Shown here piece after piece: positions 48,251-60,250 of a stretch of DNA of 64,000 nt. The stretch spans positions 30,700,592 to 30,764,591 of the forward strand of contig CP141143.1 in the NCBI GenBank assembly GCA_035235625.1, in the 5' to 3' direction. The position numbers were made by a program, and so were the translations under genes. The stretch is from Saururus chinensis (taxonomy: Eukaryota; Streptophyta; Magnoliopsida; Piperales; Saururaceae). Within the stretch, counting starts at the first letter, position 1; each line of letters begins with the position of its first letter. The notes below the pieces were generated by a model. The model worked only from the letters and a program-made list of their open reading frames with translations. It was not told the DNA's origin and did no database searches.

Positions 48251-51117
48251 ATGGGTGGAGGATTTAGAGTTCTGGATCTTGTCAGACCTTTTCTCTCTGT
48301 ATTGCCTGAGGTTCAGTGTGCTGATAGAAGAGTTCCCTTGAGGGAGAAGGTTATCTACACTGTGTCCTTGCTTTTTATATTCCTGGTCTGCAGCCAGCTG
48401 CCTCAACCACTGTTGCTGATCCCTTCTATTGGATGCGAGTCATTCTGGCTTCAAGCCGTGGAACAGTAATGGAGCTAGGTATCACCCCTATTGTCACAGC
48501 AGGTCTGTTTATGCGGCTGTTTGCTGGCTCCAAGATTATTAAAGTGGACATTAATGTTCAAGAGGATCGAGCCTTGTTGTAAGTAGTTTACACCTTATTG
48601 ATAGTATGGCGGATAATTTCTTTCTTTTTTTCCTCCGTCTTCCTTTCCTTTTCCCCCCTCTTCAATTGGTGTCAGGTCACTTAAGCAATGTCTCTGTCTT
48701 AATGAATTTGCACTATGAATATATTTTGTGATTGAAAAGGATTAGGAATTTGATTTCTTCATATGCAGAACAGAAGCCATGTTAATTAGGATACTTTAGA
48801 TATAATATTATTGGCTTCTTCATAATCCGTATTGAATTTTTTCAACCCTTTATCTGTTTCCCACATATATGGTCCTCTTTCTTTCACCTATTGATATAAT
48901 TTGAAACCGACAACAGCCGTTTCTTTTCAATGCATATTGAATGATCAGGTCAATTTTAAAAGAAAACTAAAAATTACCAATCAAAGGGGAAATGATTTTT
49001 TTGGTACAAAAGCCATATAAAGTTGATGAATTACTAACTATTGATGGATATGGTGCACTTAGTGCCTTTTACTGTTTCTGTCGTTTTTTTCTGTAATATT
49101 TGTTTTATATTTCGGATCCATATCCACTCAGACTCAGGTGTATTAATGATCCTTCTTTTGCTTAAATCACAACTAATGGGTACATCTCTTTTACCATGCA
49201 ATTTCTCAATGGATGGGGTTCTGACTGGATAAATATTAAACCTGTGCAAATTTAATGTGGGTTATGTGTTGCTCATAATTACTTAATTTGCGGGACATCT
49301 GCTGCACTTGTACAGAAATGGTGCTCAGAAGCTATTAAGCATACTGTTCACTGTTGGTCAAGCCGTTGTATATGTTATATCTGGGATGTATGGAAACATT
49401 GGCCAACTTGGTGCTGGGAATGCAATTCTCATAATTTTGCAGCTTTGTTTTGGCAGGATAATTGTCATCTGCTTAGATGAGCTTCTTCAAAAAGGTTATG
49501 GTTTGGGATCTGGCATTTCATTGTTTATTGCCACCAACATCTGGTAAATACCAATTTTTCCTTACGCATGCCAACTTGGATGTGCATATCCAATGCTAAT
49601 TTTTTTTTGTCTCTCTTTAAATTGTCCCAGTGAAAACATAATTTGGGAAGCTTTCAGTCCCATGACTATCAACAGTGGACGAGGGGTGGAGTTTGAAGGT
49701 GCCATCATTGCTCTATTCCATTTGCTAATAAGTCGTCCTGACAAAGTCTATGCACTTCATGAAGCATTCTACACTCAAAATCTTACAAATTTCATGAACC
49801 TTCTTGCAACAGTTTTGGTATTTCTTTTGGTAATCTACTTCCAAGGCTTCTGAGTTGTTCTGCCAGCGATGTCCAAAAATGCCCGTGGACAGCAAGGTTC
49901 TTACCCAATCAAGCTGTTCTACACTTCCAACATGCCTACCATTCTGCAATCTGCTCTTGTTACCAATCTGTACATTATTTCTCGGGTACAATAACTTTCT
50001 AAAGTCGAACTCATTTTTTGAACTCAGATTTATATGGTAATGTTTGTAACCAATGGAAGTTTTAATCCTGCTTGTGTCTTAAACAGTTATTATACCGGTC
50101 ATTCAGTGGAAATTTCTTTGTGGATCTTCTAGGCAAGTGGAAGGATTTTGAATATTCTGGTGGTGGATATATGCCTGTTGGTGGTCTTGCATACTTGGTG
50201 ACAGCCCCATCAAGGTGCCGTTACCATTCTATATAATTTATTGTTCTTTATGTTTTTGTTTCCGCTATTTGTATTGTATACAGTAGTTTTGTTGAATAAT
50301 TGTCTTTCATTGATGTATCATTGATCTCTTGGTGTTCCAGCTTGGCGGATATAGCAGCCCATCCATTTCATGCACTGTTTTACATTGTCTGCGTGTGCAC
50401 TTTTCTCAAAAACCTGGATTAAGGTGTCTGGATCCTCAGCTAAGGATGTCGCCAAGCAGCTCAAGGTGCATAATTTGTATCAATGACTCATGTCCTTTTT
50501 TTTGTCTTTACCAATAATTAAAAGGTTATATATCTTTGCTGATACCAGGCTACCAGCTGCTTGTTTTAAGTATATTATTTTCTAAAAGAATATGGAATGA
50601 AATGGTTTATTTTATCTCTGAAAGTTTTCCCTGCTCAAGGGTTATTTATTTTTCCAGTCCAACTGTTTGATAATAGCATGAAGTTGGTAATGATGGGAGG
50701 TATTTTGTTATGTAATCTGCCATTTGCATTACATGTTTTACCCTTATTGCTGCACTTGTTGCTTGTCTACTTATAAGGATTAAGTACGATGGAATAGGAT
50801 TTTCTTAAACTTGCGAAATGGTTAGTTTTTGTGTTCGTCCTCATTTGGCTAATAATCATTATTATTCTTCATAACAGCAGCAACAAATGGTAATGCCTGG
50901 CCACGGAGAGTCAAACCTACTGAAAGAACTGAACCGGTACATATCCACTGCTGCAGCATTTGGTGGAATGTGGATTGGTGCTTTGTCCGTGTCAGCAGAC
51001 TTGATGGGGGCAATTGGTTCTGGGACAGGAATCCTCCTCGCGGTCACAATAATATACCAGTATTTTGAGACTTTTGAAAAGGAGAAATCCTGCGAACTTG
51101 GAATATTTGGCTTCTGA
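48251..51117 (+). pseudogene. SEC61 alpha (translocon) pseudogene, six exons
   Basis: SEC61-alpha is the pore subunit of the ER protein translocon, about 475 residues with ten membrane segments. Six exons keep their GT-AG introns: 48251-48578, 49316-49543, 49631-49985, 50087-50214, 50341-50465 and 50878-51117. Landmarks are [127 protein letters not shown] and ELGIFGF-stop. Exon 1 has lost about 15 bases after CSQLP and is out of frame. Exon 3 has an in-frame TGA right after YFQGF, where the family has Arg. Exon 5 has lost bases after FYIV and is out of frame. With introns kept, it arose by DNA duplication, not by reverse transcription. Confidence 0.92.
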
Positions 51118-51275
51118 GCTTATCATATTTGACTTCATATTTTAGGGAAAATCAAATGACTTGCGAGGATGGCTGGCAGAAAGTCGTTATGGCTATGCAA
51201 CAGCGTATAAGAATTTCTTGTGATGGAGGTAATTTTTCTTCTTTTATACATCTTTCTTTAGTTTGACATAGATGA
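51118..51275. other. Former 3' flank of the SEC61-like pseudogene
   Basis: Short non-coding stretch between the SEC61-like stop codon and the Copia-type composite. It is presumably former 3' UTR. Confidence 0.4.
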
Positions 51276-53407
51276 TGTTGTATTTAATTGATATAAAACC
51301 AGGTCTAGCCATTTTGTTTGACTTGGAATTAACCGGAACGCGTTTTAGCTCATGACGGTTATGATTACTCAACCAGAGGAAATTGGCCGTTTTGGCTAAC
51401 TTATGACGGTTTTAACAAAATTAAAAGAGCCCTTTTTGCTTAGGAGTCACGTCGTTTCTTCAAGAATGAAAATTATTGAAATCGGACAGTTATTTAGCCG
51501 TTTCAGCTTCATGGGTTGCGATCTCTAAAACCGAATGGGAATAGAGTTCTAAAAACAGAGATCAACTCCTTCCTTTCTGGATTTTTCCACTCTCTCTCTC
51601 TATGATAAAAAACTCTGAAAGACCTTTCCTTTATTTCTCTTTGATCTTGGAGTCCGTCGTTGAGCAATAGAATCTCCTCTGATTAAGATCCAGTCAGTTT
51701 GATTGGAAGTGTACCATTAATCTGACGGAGTGGTTCATTGTATCTCGAGAACAGAATGCAATCAAACGCTTGTGCACGGAGGGCGGCGTATCTATTTCAA
51801 GGACAGCGTGTAACACGTCTCGAATTGGGTTCAAATTTCATTCTCTCTAATATTTTATTCATATATTAGAAGATATATGTTTATGTGAGATTGATTGCTT
51901 GATAATTGTTTTTAAGGTTCAATTGCCTTTTTTTATGTGACAATCCCAACAATGAAGATTCAGAAATTAATGTAGATGTTAGGAGATCTAAAAAGATCAG
52001 AATAAAGAAGAACTTTGGAGATGACTATTATACTTTTATGGTGGGGAATGAGGATCCTTTGACTTTTAGTGAGATTATGTCGTCTAGCGAAGTTCCTTTA
52101 TGGAAGGAGGCGATACAGAGTAAGATTGATTAAATACTTGCACATAGGATGTAGGTTTTAATAAATCTACCTCTAGGGTTTAAACTAATTGGGTGCAAGT
52201 GGATATTTAAAAGAAAATATTATCTTGATGGATCTATTGAAAAGTACAAAGCTAGATTAGTGGCTAAAGGTTACAGTCAAAAGGAAGGTCAAGATTTCTT
52301 TGCTATATATTCTCCTGTGACTATGATGACTACAATTCAAGTGCTTATAGCATTGACAACTCATTGTAACCTCAAGATCCATCAAATGGATATAAAAACA
52401 ATATTTTTAAATGGTGAATTAGAAGAGGAAATTTATATAGAGCAACATGATGGTTTTGTAGTTCCTGGTCAAGAAAGAAAAGTATGTAAGTTAGTAAGAT
52501 CTCTCTATGGTTTAAAATAGGTTCCTAAACAATGACATCAAAAGTTTGATGATGTTCTTTTTTCTAATAACTTTGTTGTGTATACTTCTGATAAATGTTT
52601 ATATTGAAAGTCTTTTGATCATTCTTTTGTAATGTTATGCTTGTATGTGGATGACATATTACTATTTGATGATAATGTGGATCATGTCAATAAGATTAAG
52701 GGTTTCCTTAACGAGAAATTATTGGGATTGTCACATAAAAGAGGGCAATTAAACACTAAAAGCAATTATCAAGCAATCAATCTCACATAAACATATATCT
52801 TCTAATATATGAATAAAATACCAGAGAGAAAGAAATTTGAACCCGGTTCGAGGCGAGTTACACGTTGTCCTTCAAATAGATACGCCGCTCTCCGTGCATA
52901 GACGTTCAATTGCGTTCCGTTCCCGAGATACAATGAACCACTCTATCAGATTAATGGTGCACTTCCAATCAAACTGACTGGATCTCGATCAGAGGAGATT
53001 CTATTGCTCAATGACGGACTCCAAGATCAGAGAGAAATAAAGGAGAGGTCTTTCGGACTTTTTTCTCAGATAGAGAGAGAGAGAGAGAGGAAAAACCCAG
53101 AAAGGAAGAAGGAGTTGATCTCTGTTTTTAGAACTCTATTCTCATCCAATTTTTATAAGAGACGCAACCCACGAAGCCGAAACGACTAAATAACTGTCCG
53201 GTTTCAATAACTGCCGTTCTTGAAGAAACGACGTGACTCCTAAGCCAAAACAGCTCTTTTAATTTTATTAAAACTGTCATGTGTCAGCCAAAATGGCCGA
53301 TTTCCTCCGGTTGATTAATCATAACCGTCACGAGCCAAAATGCGTTCCGGTTTATTCCAAGTCAAACAAAACGGCTGGACCTGATTTTATATCAATTAAA
53401 TACAACA
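51276..53407. mobile_element. Copia-type fossil with LTR copies in inverted orientation
   Basis: The composite consists of a left LTR copy (51276-51951, minus orientation), an internal stretch with a Copia reverse-transcriptase region on the plus strand (about 51950-52730), and a right LTR copy (52730-53407, plus orientation). The LTR reads, in its own direction, from T(G)TTGGGATTGTCACATAAAA to AAATACAACA. Recognisable pieces inside are the usual Copia segments YKARLVAKGYSQKEGQDF, HQMDIKTIFLNGELEEEIYI and LYVDDILLF. It is broken, with several breaks and large missing parts (no gag, protease or integrase core seen). GATGA before the composite and AATGA after it differ by one base, which fits a target duplication of one insertion. 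Diverged LTR copies suggest an old insertion. Confidence 0.82.
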
Positions 53408-54669
53408 AATGAATCACATGGACGAATGTTTAGGCCGTTAAGTACTTTGGGGTTTTGACCCCTTAGTTTTTTCTATATTCACTCGTGTAGTTTTTGACAA
53501 GATTTTCTAGTAATGTAACTATGGAAGAATGATTTTTTGTTAGCTCCATAAGCTTTGATTTTTCAATGTGGTTTATGCCTTTCTGACAAAATTTATAACT
53601 AGAAGCTTTCCCCTTTTGTCATTGATGCATCAATAACGCAGGACTTCCACTCATCGGTCTCATTTTTTTTTAAATAACAAGGGGTGTAAGAAGTGGCCAG
53701 GGCTATTGGCCTCATCACACACCTGGTAAACCGTGATCAATGCAGTGGAGGGTTTGAACTTGTGGTGAATTGCATAATCAATCATTACATAGATTAAGTT
53801 CATCAAATAGTTGAAGCATACTCGTTCTCCAAAACCAATCTTGAATCCACATGAAGCGTGTCAATCGTCATGCCAGGCTTGTGGTCATAAGTTACTAATC
53901 TTGCATATAATGTTATAGTGAATTAACTGCCAATGAGATTTCCCCCTAAGGTCTGTATGCACAGATGGGCAAACCTGGGCTAGGCTTCCTCCCCAACCAC
54001 AAGTGTTCTATTAGAAAATAAAGAAGGGAGGAGAGCAAAATGGAATGGAGAAATAAAATTAAAATCGATGGAAGAGAGAATGCATCTTGAGTCCAAGTAA
54101 ATTACACGAATGGAAGAGAGAATGCCTCTTGAGTCCAAGCAGGTTACACAAAGAGCCAAGCTCGTTCCAGAAAAGTTTAAAAGAAATCAACTGATTACAA
54201 TTCATAATAAATGGCTATTTATTGTATGAACTGAACACGCATTTAAACAAGGGTTTACAACTTATGAACTAACCTCATTTGGAAGTATTTTTCTTGTTCA
54301 CACTAGCATACTTTAGTGTAAATAATATTTACGCTAAAGTGTGATAGCATGTGCGCTATCAATCTCAAAAATGGACACTTCATGTGTGTTCTTAATGTTC
54401 GGCTCATTGTTAAAGTAGAGCACACTTTTGCCTCTTTTACCATTTTTGTCAAAAAATTCTTTGACATGTTGCGGGCGCATGTAGGACTCATAATAAAAGG
54501 ATGTTCTACATCAAGAATGAAGATCAACTTCCAACCATTTTGAATCCCAAATACTACAAAAGCTATAGGAGCTAAGTGTAATTATGCCAAACACTGTCTT
54601 GCAAAGTCAAAGAATGTTATCCCATAGGTATATAGCTCAAAATTAATGGAAATTATATAAATAATGTTA
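53408..54669. other. Intergenic DNA
   Basis: No gene was seen. A 29-base direct repeat occurs at about 54067 and 54109 ('gaagagagaatgc.tcttgag' followed by 'tccaag'). Overlapping frames on both strands at 54303-54543 are not recognised. Confidence 0.45.
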
Positions 54670-55030
54670 AAAAAATAATTACCAAAATAGTAGAGAGAAA
54701 AATAATTACCAAAATAGTGTTTATTTTGGCCACATAGGTGCGAACTAAGCGTTGGTGCTTGCGTGGTTTTTTTTTAAAATTTTTTTATGATTTCATCATT
54801 GAAAAAGACGAAACATGTTTTTAAGTTGATTTGTCCTTCCAAAAGATGAATTCTTCCTTATGGGTAGATTTTATCTTTCAGAAGGGTGAAATCAACTTAA
54901 AAACAGGTTTTGTCTGAAGGACGAATCACCTCCCTTGATGCTTTTTCTGCTCAAGTTGTAGTTCAAACTAATTTCGTCTTTGTAAATGGCAAAATTAATT
55001 TTTTATTTTTAAAAATTCATTGAACTCGAA
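54670..55030. repeat. Second copy of the TTCGTCCTT-module repeat
   Basis: This copy is opposite in orientation to 25380-25700. The end 'agagagaaaaataattacca' followed by 'aaatagtg' and 'ggccacataggtg' is the reverse complement of the other copy. It is followed by modules such as 'tttgtcctt', 'gaaggacgaatca' and 'gtgaaatcaacttaaaaac'. It is probably the end of a DNA transposon. Confidence 0.6.
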
Positions 55031-55339
55031 AACAACCCTAGTATAACCATCATATGTAACACACTAATATTCACACAACCAACATATAGATCCCATGAAT
55101 ATCTACACGTCGAGTGATTGGAAAGTCTATAAAATATATAAATTAAATACAATATTCTCAAAATATTTGGTTAGCAAAATAAGTATATAACAACTCTAAT
55201 TAGCACTACTTGTCTTACCCCTACTACTCTCAATAGTTGGTTGGCCAACATGTAAATGCTCCCACGATTATAGCTATGTCACAAAATATTATAAAAAAAT
55301 TATTAAAAATGAGAAGTAATTGTACATGTAGAAAATACT
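55031..55339. other. AT-rich DNA
   Basis: Nothing recognisable was seen. Confidence 0.4.
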
Positions 55340-56566
55340 AACTTCAACAAATATATTTATCTAAAGAAGGGCCAGGCAACCTGCAATCCCCGGGGTCATA
55401 GCCTGATAAAATTTCCCTAACTCTCAATATAAGTATGTAAGGGTAGCACTGCCCCAAGTGTAGGTGCCCGTTTGTCAAAATCCACAAGGAGGGTGAGGTA
55501 TGCGACATACACATGGCTACTGGTGTTATCAGCAAATATTGTAGCCCCAAGTGTCACGCCTTGACATATGCACCCTTGACCCAAACTTGATCCAAGGATT
55601 AAGCGGTGCACGGCGTGGCGAAGTTAATTGAAATGTGGAAGACTTAGCCCATCCTTGGGTGAACACAATGTAGTAAGCATACCAACCCTTCGTGCAAAAG
55701 AAAATAGAGAATTATAAAGGACTACTTAACAACCTTAGTTTACACATACCCACATCATCTAGTTAACATATAGTAATAACAAGCCTCAAGGCTAAATAAA
55801 GCATAACCAACAAAGGTAAAACATAGAGTAAAGTAGAGTCAAATGTATAAGTTCAACATAACATAGATCCAAACTAACATAACACCAACCATCTATAACC
55901 CCCCTCAATAAACATGACTATCCTCATGCTCAATGTAGATACCAACTAAAACACTTGCATGACACAACATACAACCTCAAAACAAAACTACAAACAAAAA
56001 GGGGCGAGCTTAGCTCAACATGGGCTTTAATACAGAATGTAAACTGATGAAAATACCACATGCATTCTCAATCCAAACATGCATCATATATTCATTCTCT
56101 AAACCTTATATTATGAGATAATTCCCATTCTATCTACACATAAACACTAGGACATTATAACATAGATTCATGCCACCTGGGCATTATGATATAAGTTATA
56201 TTCCATAAATATATATTCTTGCTATCTGCGCATTATGATGTAAAACACATTTCATAAATACATAATCATGCCACTTACACATCATGGGTTCACCCTTAGT
56301 TCATATCACATATACACATTATGTGTAATCATAGGAATCTCATCCTAACTTTCACATCCAGTATGAATCAATTCTCAATATTCACATCTTGCATAATCAT
56401 ATCTTAGTATACACATTCACTATGCATAATTAAGTGTATCAAACACATTTCATCTTGCATATTCATGTAAATCAATTCCATAATCACATGTGTAAAATAA
56501 GCATCATTATTCCTACACAACCTGTGTCAATGAGGATCATATTCTATACACATGTAACCATCATTA
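55340..56566. repeat. Degenerate LTR-type relic
   Basis: Composition and motifs such as 'ggcgagcttagctcaa', 'cacggcgtggcg' and the C-rich 55440-55620 block resemble the leader part of long Gypsy LTRs read on the minus strand. The stretch 56080-56560 is similar to 1240-1560 at the other end of the window. Ends are not defined. It is an old fossil with no coding capacity. Confidence 0.4.
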
Positions 56567-57311
56567 TACTACAACAAAGAGTACTACTAGCGGCTCTTTT
56601 ATTAGCGATGCAAAGAAAAGCATTGCTAATAACTACTGTGTGACACATGTTAGAGCGTCGCAAAAAATTTAACTAATAGCGATGCTTTTTACACAGTGTC
56701 GCCAATAATGGTACTAATAGCGACACTTTTTATAAAGTGTTTCAAATACTGGTACTATTAGTGACACTTGTATAAAAAGGTCACTGATAGTTATAATATA
56801 AGTGACGCTTTCTAAAAAGCATCATTACTAGTTGTAATACAGGTACTAATAGTTGTAATATTAGCGAAGCTTTCTAAAAAGTGTCACTAATAGTTATAAA
56901 TTTTGAATAAAAGTTAAAAAATTTAGAACTATTTGCGACGATTTTATACAAGCATCGCTAATTTATTGTTCTATTAGCAACACTTACAAAAAATGTCCAC
57001 AATAAAATATCTTTATTTTTTTTAAATAATGCTTATTAGCGACACTTTTTAAAAGCGGCGCTAATAATAACACTATTGACGACGCTTTTAAAAAAGTGTT
57101 GCTAATAATACCGCTATTAGCGATGCTTTTAAAAAAGCGTCACTAATAGCTTTATTAATTTAATTTATTTAATATCTATTATTTAAATTTATAATATATA
57201 ATAAATAAATATTAAAAATTCAAAAATAAACTTCTCAAATATAATATATTTTATTTAATATTTATTATTTTTATATATAATAAATAAATAATAAAAAATA
57301 AGGAGAGAGAG

Positions 57312-58831
57312 TGTCACGCACCGGCACCGCTTGACCCGAGCCGAACCCGGTCCAGGGCCGGTCAAGCGCACGGGGGCGACAAGGAGATTGAAAAAAACGA
57401 TTAGCGAAAGACTTATGCCCTAATCATGGGTGATCTAAAAATTACAATATGGAGTAAACGTACCACTTTGAGCAAAAATAAATAGGTAGAAACAAAAAAG
57501 TTACTTTAATTCTAAAATAAACTACAATCTCAAACCCATATAGTTATTTAATCCATAGCCCACACTAGGCTCCAAAACTAAGTCTCAAATAGTCTAAAGG
57601 TAAAATGTAGCACAAAACCAAAATGAGAACTACACCACAAGAGTTCTAACATCATAGCAAAAATCAAAGAAACATGCCACATAAGAGACCTCCACGTCTA
57701 CTCCCAAGTCCTCTCCGACCTTTTCTCATAGAGAGGATCCTGTCTATCTGCGTGTCACGCCACGCAGCCCCAAAGCAAAAGCACAATAAAGAGGGGTGAG
57801 TATGATAAACTCAGTAATGGTTTTCGATATAACTATAATCATTAGAAACACGACGATATAATAATATAACAATTTAGATCAATGATTGACAAGATGTATC
57901 ATTTTCTAATCACACATATACATTAATAAAACTTACATCATAGTGTCTAAATCACATAGTGCAATCCAACATTATATAAACCTGCATGAGATGTATCTCT
58001 AACATACATTTAAGATCATGCATCAACATCATACCTTCCAGAAAGCTAATCTACCTTATATTAAGATAAAACATAGAGTTTAAGTTAAACTTCATTAAAA
58101 TCGATTTAACATTGAAAACCTTAATGAAATCTTAGATCTAGGGTTTGTTAAGCATAAAAAATGAATTTGTAGATGTAGGGTTTGAAGTAAAGAAGCAAAT
58201 CAGTGGTTTTGATTTTTAAAATCGAATCAAATCATAGGGGAAATGATGGATTAAGAACAGATTAGGAGAAAACCTACGATTTAGGCTTAATTAAATAAAA
58301 CATACCTTAATCTCCTTCTAATTCGGGCCTAATGGGGGAACTAGGCCCTAATCACCCTTTCCCAGCCTATTCCCAAAATGAAAATGGCTCAACTCTTTCT
58401 ATTTATAGTAGGGCTAGGGGTGTACATAAGTAATTAGTAGGGTATGAATAGAAATTTGGGCTAAAAATGGGTATTTTGACCATTTGAGCACTAATTAAAC
58501 CTGAAAAAATTATGAAATTTTTTTATAAAAACTTATGTTGATACCTGGGTTAATTTGGTCCAAAAACCTCAATTTCACCGGTGGGGCCCACAAGGGGTCC
58601 TGCCAAACCCTAATTTTTGGAAAATTAGTGAAAAATTAGAAAAATCCCAAAAATTTAGGTTTCACCCAAAATCACTTAAAACCAATAATGATAAAGTTAA
58701 TTTTGATTAAAACCATAAGAAACACTATTTATTTTCGAAACCACCGAATTAATTAGAAAACGTGTTAACCACACGACAACTGATAATTAAAATAAAAAAA
58801 AAATTCCAGTTCAAGAATGAGAGTCCTTACA
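57312..58831 (-). mobile_element. Solo-LTR-like Gypsy-type insertion, 1.5 kb
   Basis: Plus-strand ends are TGTCACGCACCGG and GAGTCCTTACA, so it runs TG to CA in both directions. Read on the minus strand it begins TGTAAGGACTCTCATTC. It has a TATA-like CTACTATAAATAGAAAGAG near 58400 and then, near 57800, 'ctgagtttatcatactcacc', a leader motif common in plant Gypsy LTRs. It lies in a GA-rich tract of the CACTA-like element. A clean target duplication is hard to see because the flanks are simple-sequence. No internal coding region remains. It is a fossil. Confidence 0.6.
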
Positions 58832-58839
58832 AGGAGGGT

Positions 58840-60250
58840 ATGGAAAGAGAGGAGAGAAGAGAGAAAGAAAAAGATGGGAGGGAGAGAGAAGAGAGAGAAG
58901 GAAAAAAGAGAGGAGAGAGGGGGGAAGAAATTAATTTATAAAATATATTAGCGATGCTTTGTAAATTGAATCACTAAGATATTTTATTTTAATATTTTAT
59001 TGATTTTAAGATATAATTTATAATAAAAGATAGAGGGTAGAGAGAGAAAAGAAGAAGAGAGAGGTTGAGAGAGAGAGAGAGGAGGAGAGGAGAGAGAGGG
59101 TACAGAGAGAGAGTGAAGAGGAGAGAGAGAAGAGAGAAAGGGTAGAAAGAGATGGTAGAGAGAGATGAGAGAGAGAAGACAAAGAAGTGAGAGAGGAAGA
59201 GAGAGAAAGAGAGAGAAGAGAAGAGAGAGAAAGAAGAGATAGAGAGAGGGGAGAGAGGAATTTAATTTTGATTTTTAAGTTTTTTATTTAATATTATATT
59301 TTAAAATAATTAAAGAAATAAAAAATATTTTAGCGATGCATAGGAATTTGTGTCGCTAATACCCTAGATATTAGCGACGCATACACTTATTCATGGCTAA
59401 TACTTAGGTTACTAGCGATGCTTTCTCATAAGCATCACTAATAGATATATTTTATTTTATATTTATTATTTTTAAAATATAATATATAATAAAAATAAAA
59501 TTAAAATCAATTACTCTCCCCTCTCATGCTCAGATCCGGGGCTCACAGTGACACACGTGGGAGAGAGAGATCAGAAAGATGAGAGAGTCAGAGAGCTAGA
59601 AGATAGAAAGTGGGGGAGGAAGGGAGAGAAAGTAGATAGAGATAGAAGTGAGAAAGGGAGAAAAGGGAGAGAGAGGAGAGAGATAGAGGAAGAAGAGAGA
59701 GAAAGAGGAGAGAGATAGGGGAAGAAGAGAGAGAAGAGAGATTGTATAGAGAGAGAGAGGAGAGACGAGAGTGAGAGTATAGAGTATAGAGAGAGAAGAA
59801 TTTAATTTTCATTTTTTAAGATTTTTTATTAAATATTATATTTTAAAAATAATTAAAAAAAATTAAAAAAATGTATTAGCGACGTATAGAAATTTGCGTC
59901 GCTAATACCCTAGATATTAGCAATGCATACACTAATAACTTAAGTATTAGCGATGCTTTCTCATAAGCATCGCTAGTAGATTTATTTTATTTTATATTTA
60001 TTATTTTAAAAATATAATATAATTAATAAATTAAAAATTAAAAATTAAATTCGACTACTCTCTTCCCTCTCATCTTCAAAACCGGAGCTCACGGTGACAC
60101 GCGTGGAAGAGAGAGATAAAAAAGAGGACATATGATATAGAGCTAGAAGAGGGGGGGGAGGGAGGGAGGGAGAGAGGTGATAGAGATAGAAGTGAGGGGA
60201 GAAGAGAGAGAGGAGAGAGGGGGTAGAGAGAGAGAGAGAGAGGAGAGAGA
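58840..60250. repeat. GA-rich microsatellite tracts
   Basis: There are four purine tracts (58840-58925, 59030-59260, 59560-59790, 60105-60250), mostly (GA)n with GGA and GAAA variants, alternating with TTAGCGACGC-type repeats. Long Ser- and Leu-rich frames on the minus strand come from these tracts and are not genes. Confidence 0.85.
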
